NCBI RefSeq assembly: GCF_013608025.1 | Contig: NZ_VDLV01000048.1 | Coordinates: 124-55,106, forward strand | Reading direction: 5' to 3' | Source of the DNA: Pseudomonas brassicacearum subsp. neoaurantiaca | GTDB taxonomy: Bacteria > Pseudomonadota > Gammaproteobacteria > Pseudomonadales > Pseudomonadaceae | DNA length: 54,983 nucleotides | Shown here: piece by piece, positions 8,655 to 16,284 of the stretch | Numbering within the stretch: position 1 is the stretch's first letter | How the letters are laid out: the number at the start of each line of letters is the position of its first letter | Notes under the pieces: model-generated | Databases searched by the model: none | Seen by the model: only the letters and a program-made list of their open reading frames with translations | What the model was told of the DNA's origin: nothing | Made by a program: the position numbers and the translations under genes

Positions 8655-11600
8655 TAAGCTGGTACAGCGAAATCGAGCGAGAGTATGTTGGGGATCGTCG
8701 GATCTATCTCATACAGCAGGGCATAACCGGCGCCCGTAATTCCCGTCAGCAGGCTCACGTCGGGAACCCGATCGCTGTCCAGAAGCGGCCCTTCGAAAAA
8801 CTGCCGGGCGACTTCGCCCAAAGCCTGTTTGACCCTGTCGATACCCTCAGGATTGCCCGAGTGCCGATACAAGTCATACAGACAGATCAGATTGCCGAAA
8901 TCACCATGACAAAGGTTATAGCCCTCGCCAAACCCATGGGCCCAGAGATTGCTCTCGCATCGTCGTATATCGTCGCGCACAGTCTGCCGGGTCGCATCGT
9001 CCAGGGCATCTCCCATCGATTCCATGAGCTGTCGCCTGGCGATGAGGATACCGCCATCACCGTGGCACCACTTGGACGTATGGTCCGCGGGCCCGAGGTT
9101 CCGCAGGTCCAGCCAGAAACCATCCCGACTCAAGCGGTTTTCACCCTCCAGCATCTGGATGGCCAAGGGCACCAGAGTCGAATCGCCGGTCACGTCATAG
9201 GCTTTGCACAATGCATGGATGACGCCCGAGAGGCCATGGGACAGGCCCGTCAAAATGACGGAGCGATCGCTGCGTCGTAGCAGTTGGCCGTCTTCAATCA
9301 GGATCTGATCCTTGATGTAGTCGATCATGCGTCGGATGGTCGGCAGCACATCCTTTTGTCCAGACAACGCGTAGATATTGGCCAGCAGCGTTACCGTTCC
9401 ACAACAACCTCCCAAGAAGTCGAACTCATAATTTTCAGGAGGCATTTCAATCAGCTGGTCCAGCAGGCCGGCAATTCTTTCATCATGGCTGGCGTCGCCA
9501 GTGATCTGGCGACGATTGACGAGCAAATAGACGAAAGCCCCGAGCCCGTGATAGGCGCTGATCGTCAAATCGGTTTTGAAAAAGCCGAAGCGTTGTTCCA
9601 GTGAGTACAGGACTTGATCCATGCGCGACAGAAAGACTGGCTGACCACTCACTTTAAACAGGCTCAGGTAAAACAACCCAATCCCGGCGATACCGGAATA
9701 AAGCCCGTGATCCATGGGTGAAGGATATTTTCTGCGTGTCGTGGGATGGGTATGAAAATACAACCAGCTGACGTCTGTTGTTGTTCCCGCTACTGCGAGT
9801 TCCTCCAGGCGGGAACTGATGCTCGATATGGCGTCGAGTCGGTCCGCCTGGAGCGTCTTTACAAGGTCCCCAGGCACCTGCCCGACACGGGGTGGCGGAT
9901 GTCCGATTGGCTCTGGAAACAAGCAGACTTCGAGCAGGGTGCGTTGTAAAGCCCAGTCCTTTCGGGACAGGTTCACTAACTTTTGAAGACAGCTTTTTAT
10001 CGGTGGCTCCACGGCTGCCATCTCTATTGTTTCACCCTGTGCGCTCGTTAAATGATTGGCGCTCAGAGGCATGGTGAAACACGGAATGCTGGACCTCTGC
10101 AGGTCGGCTATTTCATAGCGGGGAATGCCCATCTTTCGATAGGGTTCTTTCAGGTCTTTCCACAGGGTTGCGAGCAGAAGTTCTCTGTCGAGCATGTTTT
10201 GTGTAAAGCGTGGATGACGGATCAGCCCGATAAAATCGGCATAGCGCTGAGAGTTTTTGAGCAATACGCGGGTGGTCAATCCACAGGCGGATTGTTCCAG
10301 CATCCGCATGATCTTGTATCGATGGACCATTAATTCCGCATAGGCATATTCAAAGCCTTGGAACAGTTCGGTTTTATAGGTTTCCAGTCCCTTGCGCTGA
10401 CCCTGCAAAAGCGGCAGGTGTTTTTGTGTCAGCTGATGCTCGAATGACGTTTTACGCAAATGATAAAAGCCATCCTCGAAAACCAGCGAATGGCGGGTGG
10501 CGATGAATAGCTCTTGCCGACTCAGCCCGCTTTGGTCGTTATTGGGGTGTTGCGAGAAGGGTAGAAAGCCACTGGAACATACTGACTGCTGGACCGATTT
10601 AAAGCTGTTGGACAATGCACAGCCAGCGGGTAGATCGCTCAGCAGGTCGCTGGTGGAAACGGTGAATAAACACTCGAGGTCGATCATGACCGGACTGTTG
10701 CCGCACGCAATAATATTCTCGTAGTGAAAGTCGATGCCGTTCAGTGCATGAACGACAGCTATCTGCGCGCCCATTTTCTTGTAGAACAGTGCAACGTCCG
10801 CCGCGTTTTCGCAGGGCTCGTTGTCGATTTTTTCTACCCAGCTACGCCGCTCGCGGCTGAGGATCCTGGGTGCGCGGATGGAAAAACAATCCGCTTCTGT
10901 CCATTCATGCAGTTGGCCGAGAAGGCGGTTGAAAAAAAGCGCTTCTCGGCTTGCCCTCGGTTTGTAGATCAATGAAATCGCGCAGATTTTAACCTGGCAG
11001 ACCGTTTCACCACGGCCGTGGGGGTCCCCCAGGCCGAGCTCAATAGCGTCGATTTGTCGAGACGCAATAGAAAATTCAGCTTCCAGCGACTCGATATCGG
11101 CAGCGAAGTCGAGAATGACCGCATAAAGATAGTTGAGTGTGTCTTCCAGCAGGTCAAACAACAACGTCGCCAGCACCGGGTAAACTTCGAAAAATTCCAG
11201 CAGCGGTAATGTGCGCAGCTGTTCATTGAACGTGTTCAAGTCAATGTCATCGCCGTGGGCGATTTGCGTGTTCAAATAATGGACCAGGCTTTGTTCTGAC
11301 GTGCGGCCAACCCGGGCCAGGACATAGGGTTCCAGGCTTTTAAAAAAAGCGGGCCCGTTAATGTATGTTGACGCATGGGAGTAGCGTCCGTCCGCTTGGA
11401 ATCTATTGATGAAATAAAGAAAAAAACGATAGCCAAACCAATAAAAATTGTCTTTGTCGATCGAGCTTGTGTTCGTTTCCACATTAATGCTGTCAAGTCG
11501 AGCAAGCTTTTTTTTCAGGGCGTTCAGGACGGTTTCACCGTCGATAGGCAGGGGCTCGTTGTCGATGGGGGAATTGATATGGGAAACCAGTTGTTCCCTG

Positions 11601-11737
11601 CCCACTCCAAAGTGATCCAGCAAGGCCTGATCATCAGTATGTAGACGGCTCAGGTTGCTTTCAAAAAGCGCGATGCAACCTTCGGAAGAGACTCCGTGCT
11701 TCCCTCGCTGATCAAACTTTAACGCATTGACAAGCAT
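8654..11737 (-). CDS. lanM: Class II lanthipeptide synthetase LanM (dehydratase-cyclase)
   Basis: A 1027-residue bifunctional enzyme predicted to phosphorylate and dehydrate Ser/Thr in a precursor peptide, then add Cys thiols to form lanthionine rings. The N-terminal two thirds is a DUF4135-type dehydratase: DFHYEN at 336-341 (D336, H338) and RVLLKNSQRY at 490-499 (R490, S496, Y499) match the catalytic residues known from LctM, except that the usual Thr is Ser496. The C-terminal third is LanC-like: the SGIAGIGL motif, H730 in AYHG, C891 in KWCHGDGG and C943-H944 in LCHGDFGN give the zinc and acid/base residues. AGGAG lies 7 bases before the ATG. Two precursor genes lie upstream on the same strand. 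The cassette is visibly richer in A+T than its neighbours, suggesting acquisition. Confidence 0.93.
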   Translation of the reverse strand: MLVNALKFDQRGKHGVSSEGCIALFESNLSRLHTDDQALLDHFGVGREQLVSHINSPIDNEPLPIDGETVLNALKKKLARLDSINVETNTSSIDKDNFYWFGYRFFLYFINRFQADGRYSHASTYINGPAFFKSLEPYVLARVGRTSEQSLVHYLNTQIAHGDDIDLNTFNEQLRTLPLLEFFEVYPVLATLLFDLLEDTLNYLYAVILDFAADIESLEAEFSIASRQIDAIELGLGDPHGRGETVCQVKICAISLIYKPRASREALFFNRLLGQLHEWTEADCFSIRAPRILSRERRSWVEKIDNEPCENAADVALFYKKMGAQIAVVHALNGIDFHYENIIACGNSPVMIDLECLFTVSTSDLLSDLPAGCALSNSFKSVQQSVCSSGFLPFSQHPNNDQSGLSRQELFIATRHSLVFEDGFYHLRKTSFEHQLTQKHLPLLQGQRKGLETYKTELFQGFEYAYAELMVHRYKIMRMLEQSACGLTTRVLLKNSQRYADFIGLIRHPRFTQNMLDRELLLATLWKDLKEPYRKMGIPRYEIADLQRSSIPCFTMPLSANHLTSAQGETIEMAAVEPPIKSCLQKLVNLSRKDWALQRTLLEVCLFPEPIGHPPPRVGQVPGDLVKTLQADRLDAISSISSRLEELAVAGTTTDVSWLYFHTHPTTRRKYPSPMDHGLYSGIAGIGLFYLSLFKVSGQPVFLSRMDQVLYSLEQRFGFFKTDLTISAYHGLGAFVYLLVNRRQITGDASHDERIAGLLDQLIEMPPENYEFDFLGGCCGTVTLLANIYALSGQKDVLPTIRRMIDYIKDQILIEDGQLLRRSDRSVILTGLSHGLSGVIHALCKAYDVTGDSTLVPLAIQMLEGENRLSRDGFWLDLRNLGPADHTSKWCHGDGGILIARRQLMESMGDALDDATRQTVRDDIRRCESNLWAHGFGEGYNLCHGDFGNLICLYDLYRHSGNPEGIDRVKQALGEVARQFFEGPLLDSDRVPDVSLLTGITGAGYALLYEIDPTIPNILSLDFAVPA

Positions 11738-11756
11738 GCCGTAGCTCCTGACATGG

Positions 11757-11781
11757 ATAGAGCAGGCGGTGCCTGCTCTAT
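11757..11781 (-). promoter_or_regulatory. Perfect 11-bp hairpin between lanA1 and lanM
   Basis: ATAGAGCAGGC and GCCTGCTCTAT form a perfect 11-bp stem with a 3-base loop, in the 85-base gap between the lanA1 stop and the lanM start. No T-run follows on the transcribed strand, so it is not a complete intrinsic terminator. It could stabilise or process the precursor mRNA, or act as a partial attenuator giving more precursor than enzyme. Confidence 0.6.
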
Positions 11782-11822
11782 GTTGACGTTTGCTGCAAGT
11801 TTCGATGGTCAGTCAGGCGCTA

Positions 11823-11978
11823 TCAGCACCCGAGTGTCGAACAGCCAATATTGGTGCAGGTTCCAAAAGTGTTGCATTCCAGCGTCGTTGACAGGATCTC
11901 GCTGGTGTTGGCGGGCGCTTGATAGGCATTGAATTCGAAATCGAAGTCACCGGACATGTTCAGGATTTTTTCACTCAT
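11823..11978 (-). CDS. Lanthipeptide precursor peptide 1 (four-Cys core)
   Basis: A 51-residue peptide, here called LanA1, translated from the minus strand. It begins MSEKILNMSGDFDFEFNAYQ, continues APANTSEIL, and ends in a core of STTLECNTFGTCTNIG followed by CSTLGC. Each of the four Cys (35, 41, 46, 51) has a Thr or Ser three or four residues before it, giving four consecutive, non-overlapping possible rings, the last at the C-terminus. The leader is acidic, and 12 of its first 20 residues are shared with the second precursor. GAGGAA lies 7 bases before the ATG at 11978. The gene sits 85 bases upstream of lanM, as expected of a substrate. No double-glycine cleavage site is seen. The role is inferred; the product is unknown. 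Confidence 0.85.
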   Translation of the reverse strand: MSEKILNMSGDFDFEFNAYQAPANTSEILSTTLECNTFGTCTNIGCSTLGC

Positions 11979-12123
11979 AGGTAGTTCCTCATCAGGTTAT
12001 ACAATCTAATACAGTGACCAGCGGTCAATCGGGTACCGGAAAGCGCCCGAGCTGTAGGATGTAATAAAGTTATTTAGGGGATTAGGATGTATCACGTACC
12101 TGCGCTGCAGGCTATTACAGGGT

Positions 12124-12267
12124 TTAACAAAACACGGCGGTGCACTCTATGGTGCCGCACTTGATAATGGTCAGCGTCGCTGATTCGATACCGAGACTGT
12201 TCACCTGTTGATACGGCTTCAGGTCGCTGTCGAAGTCGCCAGGCATTGCCAATATTCGTTCGCTCAT
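12124..12267 (-). CDS. Lanthipeptide precursor peptide 2 (three-Cys core)
   Basis: A 47-residue peptide, here called LanA2. The leader MSERILAMPGDFDSDLKPYQ resembles that of LanA1, and the Y19-Q20 pair is at the same position. The middle is QVNSLGIESATL and the core is TIIKCGTIECTAVFC. T33/C37, T39/C42 and T43/C47 give three consecutive potential rings, again ending in the terminal Cys. I chose the internal ATG at 12267 because the leader aligns there and AGGGA lies about 9 bases upstream; the longer reading frame to 12336 adds 23 residues unlike any leader. It is the first gene of the cassette. With LanA1 it could form a two-component product or be an independent substrate. Confidence 0.83.
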   Translation of the reverse strand: MSERILAMPGDFDSDLKPYQQVNSLGIESATLTIIKCGTIECTAVFC

Positions 12268-12324
12268 TATGTGTTTCCCTTTTTTTGCACTGGTTGAAGT
12301 GCGGGAAAACAGTAGCACGCTGTT

Positions 12325-12339
12325 GGTTTGACACAAACC
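12325..12339 (-). promoter_or_regulatory. Operator-like dyad upstream of lanA2
   Basis: GGTTTG-aca-CAAACC is a perfect 6-bp inverted repeat 58 bases before the lanA2 start, in an A+T-rich stretch that must hold the cassette promoter. No regulator gene is in the cassette. I see no convincing -35/-10 pair, and the rest of 12340-12555 shows nothing else recognisable. Confidence 0.3.
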
Positions 12340-12555
12340 TGTCGTTATAACTTTATGTTGCGGTTACATATTGATACAGGTGTAGATCAGTGTTATCTAG
12401 TTGAAGTTAGACGGATTTGGTGCGCGTTGCTTGATGAGGATTGGATGGCTTGCCAACTTCGCATCCAGGTTGAAACGCTGTCATGTAGCGTTCAGGTTGC
12501 AGATGTGTTTGAAGTGTTCTTGTCACTGCACCCGACAAGAGTCTGTCGACCAAGA

Positions 12556-13047
12556 TCATTCAGGGTCGATAGCGATGACTTCAATGATGAGATTCCCGGC
12601 CGGTCGCTCCCAAGTCACCTCATCCCCAACCGTTGTCCCCAGCAACGCCCGTCCCAGCGGCGAGCCCCAGTTGATCAGCCCATTGGCCGCATCGGCCTGG
12701 TCTTCACCCACTAATTGCACCCGCTGCTCGTGGTCCTGTTCATCGACAAAGGTCACCCAGTGTCCGATTCGTACTTGATCGGATGAAGTCGGCGCAACGA
12801 CCCGGGCGCTTTGCAGGCGCTGCGTGAAATAGCGCAGATCCCGTTCAAGGTCGGCGGTCCGCTGTTTGTCCGCCAGCTCCCCTCGGCTCGCCTGCTGGCC
12901 GTGCAGCGCCTGCAACTCGGCGACCTGGACCTGTAGCTGGGCCAGTCCAGTGGGCGTGACATAGTTGGGTTGCGAGCTGATCTGGCGTTCGACCGGCTGA
13001 TCGGCCTGGGCGGCAGCGTTGTCTTCGTTGACGAAAGCGCGACTCAT
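12556..13047 (-). CDS. GreA/GreB-family transcription elongation factor domain protein
   Basis: A 163-residue protein with an N-terminal helical, probably coiled-coil part (AQLQVQVAELQALHGQQ and DLERDLRYFTQRLQSA) and a C-terminal GreA/GreB-type domain (IGHWVTFVDEQDHEQRVQLV, GLINWGSPLGRALLG, GDEV). It is not canonical GreA or GreB: the acidic tip of the coiled coil is not obvious and the N-terminus is divergent. It may act in the RNA polymerase secondary channel. The ATG at 13047 has GGAGGAGAAT upstream; a longer in-frame extension lacks support. It is read towards the lanthipeptide cassette with no obvious terminator between them. Confidence 0.78.
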   Translation of the reverse strand: MSRAFVNEDNAAAQADQPVERQISSQPNYVTPTGLAQLQVQVAELQALHGQQASRGELADKQRTADLERDLRYFTQRLQSARVVAPTSSDQVRIGHWVTFVDEQDHEQRVQLVGEDQADAANGLINWGSPLGRALLGTTVGDEVTWERPAGNLIIEVIAIDPE

Positions 13048-13117
13048 AGGATTCTCCTCCATTGGAGTTTGGGCCATGGTCGCAAGGTTTTGGTTTCGAC
13101 GAATGCCTCTGAGCGAC

Positions 13118-13474
13118 TCACTGCGAGTGATAAGCCCGGCCGGCGTCGCGATCCTTCTCCTGTTGCCAGGCCCGTTCGCGCTCGTCCCAATGGCGTTCGC
13201 GGTAGGCGTCACGCTCTTCACTCTCGCGCATGGCCTGGCATTGGCGAAAGCCGTCGCCCCAGCCTTCGGCGTAGCGGGGATCCCGGAGATAACGCGGCAC
13301 GTCCTTCCTGAACTGGCCGGTGATCGCACCGGCGGCTTGTCGGCCGCTGCTGCAACCGTCGTCGAAACCATCGGCGAAGGCCGGCGGATAACCTCGGGCG
13401 ATCAAATCTTCATGGGTGGTTTCACAGCCACCAAGCAACATCAACACACTCAGCACCACTGCCGCGCGCCTCAT
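13118..13474 (-). CDS. Small putative lipoprotein of unknown function
   Basis: A 118-residue protein with a signal peptide (MRRAAVVLSVLMLLGGC). The lipobox LGGC puts the lipidated Cys at 17, so it is probably anchored in the outer membrane. The mature part has GFDDGCSSGRQAAG and GWGDGFRQCQAMRES, two Gly/Asp-rich helical stretches with a Cys each, then a highly charged Arg/Glu tail. AAGG lies just before the start. I do not recognise a characterised homologue. It lies between the Gre-like gene and the DUF4105 gene on the same strand. Confidence 0.75.
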   Translation of the reverse strand: MRRAAVVLSVLMLLGGCETTHEDLIARGYPPAFADGFDDGCSSGRQAAGAITGQFRKDVPRYLRDPRYAEGWGDGFRQCQAMRESEERDAYRERHWDERERAWQQEKDRDAGRAYHSQ

Positions 13475-13578
13475 CTCTACCTTCTCACCGAATCTGACTC
13501 ATACCCTAAGTCTAGAAGTGGATTCGTCAGAAAGGCGTGAAAGCGCGGTGATTAATCCGTGTGTTGCGCCTGCGGCTA

Positions 13579-15432
13579 TCAGTAGTGGTACCACTTCACC
13601 TCGAGCATCACCTCGCTTTCCGGCGAGGCCAAGTGGCTGAACTCCCGCTGGGCGCTCAGGCGCAGGCCCAGGTTACGGGACAATTCCCACTGCTGGTTCA
13701 GACTCAGGCTACGGCGCACTTCGCCGTTGACGAAATAATCACCCTTGGCTTCCAGGCTCAGGTTGCCCAGCGGGTTTTTCCACAGCACCCCGCTGTTGAA
13801 ACCGGCGGCCGGGGCGATGAATTCGGCGAAGTCATTGTTATGCTCGACCCGTACGGTGCCCAGGGCGAAGCCCAACACATCGTCCCCCAACGCCCAAGTG
13901 CCGCCGCCGCCACCATTGACGTGGCTGACGAGCGTTTCATCGTCGTGCTTGCCTGGCACGCGTTCCAAGCCACCGGTGACCTGCCAGGACAGCGGTTGCA
14001 GCAGCTCGTTGCGTGGGGTCAGGGAGCGAATGGTCGCCAGGTCCAGTTGCTGCACTTGCCAATCGTTGCCTTCGTACTGGCGCAGTTTCAATTGGAGGAT
14101 TTCGATCTGCGCCCCCAGCGGGAAACTCTCAGCGTTGTCATTGAGGTCGTGATAGGCCATGCGCAAGCCATATTCGCCGAAGGCACGGTCGCCTCGCGTG
14201 CCCAGGCCGGCCTGCCAGGTACGCGATTGATGGCCGTCTTCGGGCAGGCCCGGTTGCGGGATGTCCAGTTCCGGCGCGGGGTTTTGGTTGATCGCTCGCA
14301 ACAGTTCGAAACTGCGTTGGGCGCGCTGGGGATCACGTTCCTGGCCGTTGGCGCGGTAGCGCTCCAGGCGGTAGGCCGCGTCGATGATCAGCGCCTGGCG
14401 ATCGCGCGGTAGCGCCTTGAACTCAGGTAATTGCAGCTGTTGCTGGTCGGCGCTGACTTTCAGCACCCACTGTTGTTCATCATCGCTGAGCGGTTCGGCG
14501 CGGCTGAGCAGCTCGCGTTCGCGGGACGGTCGATACTGGATGCTTTCCACCAGCCCGGCTTCTTTCACTGCCTTGACGGTGTCGGTGGGAATCGCCGTCA
14601 GCGGAAATTGTTCGGTCAGGCGCAGGCTGGGGCGAGCCACTTGCAGCAATTCGAGCAGGCGATAGGAGCAGTTTTCGTCAAAGAAAAAGTAGTCGAACTG
14701 GATCTGCTTGAGTTCCCACACATGCTCGACCATGCGTTCGGTTTCCGCCTGGCTCAGGTTGAGGCGGTATTCCCACAGGTCGCGGTTCTCGAGGCTACGG
14801 TATTCGGAGAGTTTTTCCTGGTACGGCACCAGGGCGAACAGGCCGGGATAACCGCCCATCAGGCCCTTCCAGGCGTAGAGAATGCTGTTGTCCGAACCTT
14901 CGATGTAGGCGCCGAAGTTGATCGCGTAGCTGAGCAGCGCGGTCTTGTCGCTTTGCACATCGGCCTGGTCGATGCGCAGCAAGGTATGGCCGAACATCGA
15001 GGAGGGGCTGTTCAGGTACGCGGCGGGGAAGATCATCACCGCGCTGTGGGGCGAAACGTCCTTGAACCACTGGGTGTAGTCGCTGCAATTGACCGCCGGC
15101 AGGTCCGTCAGGCCGAGCTGCGCCTTCAGCCAGCGGGTACGCGCCGGATATACGCATTGGGCGTGTTGCTGGCCGGCGCTGGCCGGGCCGTACAGGGCTT
15201 GCAGCGTGGCGGTCAGTTCGCGGTCGGGGTGTTCGTTGCCGTCGGGTGCGAGGAAGAATTTCTTGTCGCTGATGTAACTGCGCCAGCCACCGAGCTTGGC
15301 GGTTTCGTAGTGCCCGAGGGAAATCCAGAAGCGATCATTGGCCAGTTGCTGCAAACGTTGAGGGTCGACATGGGGCGCGGCGGACAGCGGGGCGCACACA
15401 CAGAGCGCCAGCCAGGCAAGGCGTTTGAGCAT
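13579..15432 (-). CDS. DUF4105 (Lnb-type N-terminal) periplasmic or outer-membrane protein
   Basis: A 617-residue exported protein with a signal peptide (MLKRLAWLALCVCAPLSAA). The DUF4105 domain contains conserved SPSSMFGHTLLRI and FDENCSYRLLELLQ motifs; its Cys/His pattern is that of a cysteine-peptidase-like fold. The C-terminal half ends in alternating polar/aromatic strands (ASPESEVMLEVKWYHY), consistent with an outer-membrane barrel, though this is inference. The substrate is unknown. It appears to be monocistronic, about 90 bases after the DUF3015 gene and its terminator. Confidence 0.8.
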   Translation of the reverse strand: MLKRLAWLALCVCAPLSAAPHVDPQRLQQLANDRFWISLGHYETAKLGGWRSYISDKKFFLAPDGNEHPDRELTATLQALYGPASAGQQHAQCVYPARTRWLKAQLGLTDLPAVNCSDYTQWFKDVSPHSAVMIFPAAYLNSPSSMFGHTLLRIDQADVQSDKTALLSYAINFGAYIEGSDNSILYAWKGLMGGYPGLFALVPYQEKLSEYRSLENRDLWEYRLNLSQAETERMVEHVWELKQIQFDYFFFDENCSYRLLELLQVARPSLRLTEQFPLTAIPTDTVKAVKEAGLVESIQYRPSRERELLSRAEPLSDDEQQWVLKVSADQQQLQLPEFKALPRDRQALIIDAAYRLERYRANGQERDPQRAQRSFELLRAINQNPAPELDIPQPGLPEDGHQSRTWQAGLGTRGDRAFGEYGLRMAYHDLNDNAESFPLGAQIEILQLKLRQYEGNDWQVQQLDLATIRSLTPRNELLQPLSWQVTGGLERVPGKHDDETLVSHVNGGGGGTWALGDDVLGFALGTVRVEHNNDFAEFIAPAAGFNSGVLWKNPLGNLSLEAKGDYFVNGEVRRSLSLNQQWELSRNLGLRLSAQREFSHLASPESEVMLEVKWYHY

Positions 15433-15475
15433 AGTCGGCTACTTGGAAAGTCGAAAAAATAAAGACCGAGAGGGC

Positions 15476-15510
15476 CCCAAAAAGAAAACCCGCTCCCCGA
15501 AAGGAGCGAG
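15476..15510 (-). terminator. Intrinsic terminator of the DUF3015 gene
   Basis: Read on the minus strand, GCTCC-tttcg-GGGAGC is followed by GGGTTTTCTTTTTGG, a GC stem and a T-rich tail just after the stop codon at 15522. Confidence 0.7.
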
Positions 15511-15521
15511 TGGTGCCGAGC

Positions 15522-16010
15522 TTAAGCTTGAGTCGCGTACTTGGCCAGGCGAGGGTCGTTTTTCAGCACGGCCAGGGTGTTGGTATGCACGTCTTCGGCA
15601 GTCACGTCAGCCTTGCTGAAGATCTGCTGGAAGTGCTCGTGGGTCACAGCCGAGAAGTGGGCACGGTCTTCCGGCGCCACACCCAGTACCACGGCGTAGG
15701 TGGTCAGCGCTTCGCCCTGACCCTTGGCCATGTCTTCGGACAGCTCGTTCATCATGCCATTCATGGCCAGCCAGGACTTGCCACCGTAGGTCAGCGCTGC
15801 GTTGGTCGAGCAGCCGTTGGTGCCGGAGGTCATGCCGAAGGTGGCGTTGCCGGAAGTGCCGTTGGTGGTGGATGCGAGGAAGTGAGCCGGGGTGCCACGC
15901 TGACCTTCGAACAGCATGTTGCCCCAACCGCAATCCGGGCCGCCCGGCGCCTGAGCCATGGCGTTGATGGATACAGCGGTGAAGAGAGTACCGAGAAGAA
16001 TCCGTTTCAT
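15522..16010 (-). CDS. DUF3015 family exported protein
   Basis: A 162-residue protein with a signal peptide (MKRILLGTLFTAVSINAMA, cleavage likely after AMA-QA). The mature part has the family features PGGPDCGWGNMLFEGQRG, HFLASTTNGTSGNATFGMT and a Cys in NGCST, followed by a helical C-terminal half. Its role is unknown; members are small periplasmic or envelope proteins of proteobacteria. I chose the ATG at 16010 because the signal peptide begins there and AGAGAAC lies upstream; an upstream start would add 16 residues that block the signal. Confidence 0.85.
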   Translation of the reverse strand: MKRILLGTLFTAVSINAMAQAPGGPDCGWGNMLFEGQRGTPAHFLASTTNGTSGNATFGMTSGTNGCSTNAALTYGGKSWLAMNGMMNELSEDMAKGQGEALTTYAVVLGVAPEDRAHFSAVTHEHFQQIFSKADVTAEDVHTNTLAVLKNDPRLAKYATQA

Positions 16011-16284
16011 AGCTATGTTCTCTTTATGTGCATACCAATGGACAGGGTCTGGCCCCAACAGCAGCCAGTGGGCCGGTTATTGTTCCAGCCGCGCAGTTTG
16101 GAGTTTAGGCACGATCCGAGGGTTCCGTGGCATTTTGCAAAAACATTACTGCAAATCCATTGCTTGCGGGGCTCTGCCCAGGGTTTTTCCCTCGACTATG
16201 CTTTGGCCTCAGGCGCTCCTTGCCAGTCAGGTACGGGCAGCGCCAGAATGCCGCTATCTGCCCCGCCTGATGTAAGGAAGCCCG

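Noticed and set aside
11993..12028. Possible separate promoter of lanA1 (TTGACC with a TTGTAT- or TATAAC-like box on the minus strand)
   Set aside because: The spacing is poor, and the start would fall at or inside the ribosome-binding site of lanA1.
12268..12336. A 23-residue N-terminal extension of LanA2
   Set aside because: It does not align with LanA1, whereas MSERIL aligns at once with MSEKIL and has its own ribosome-binding site.
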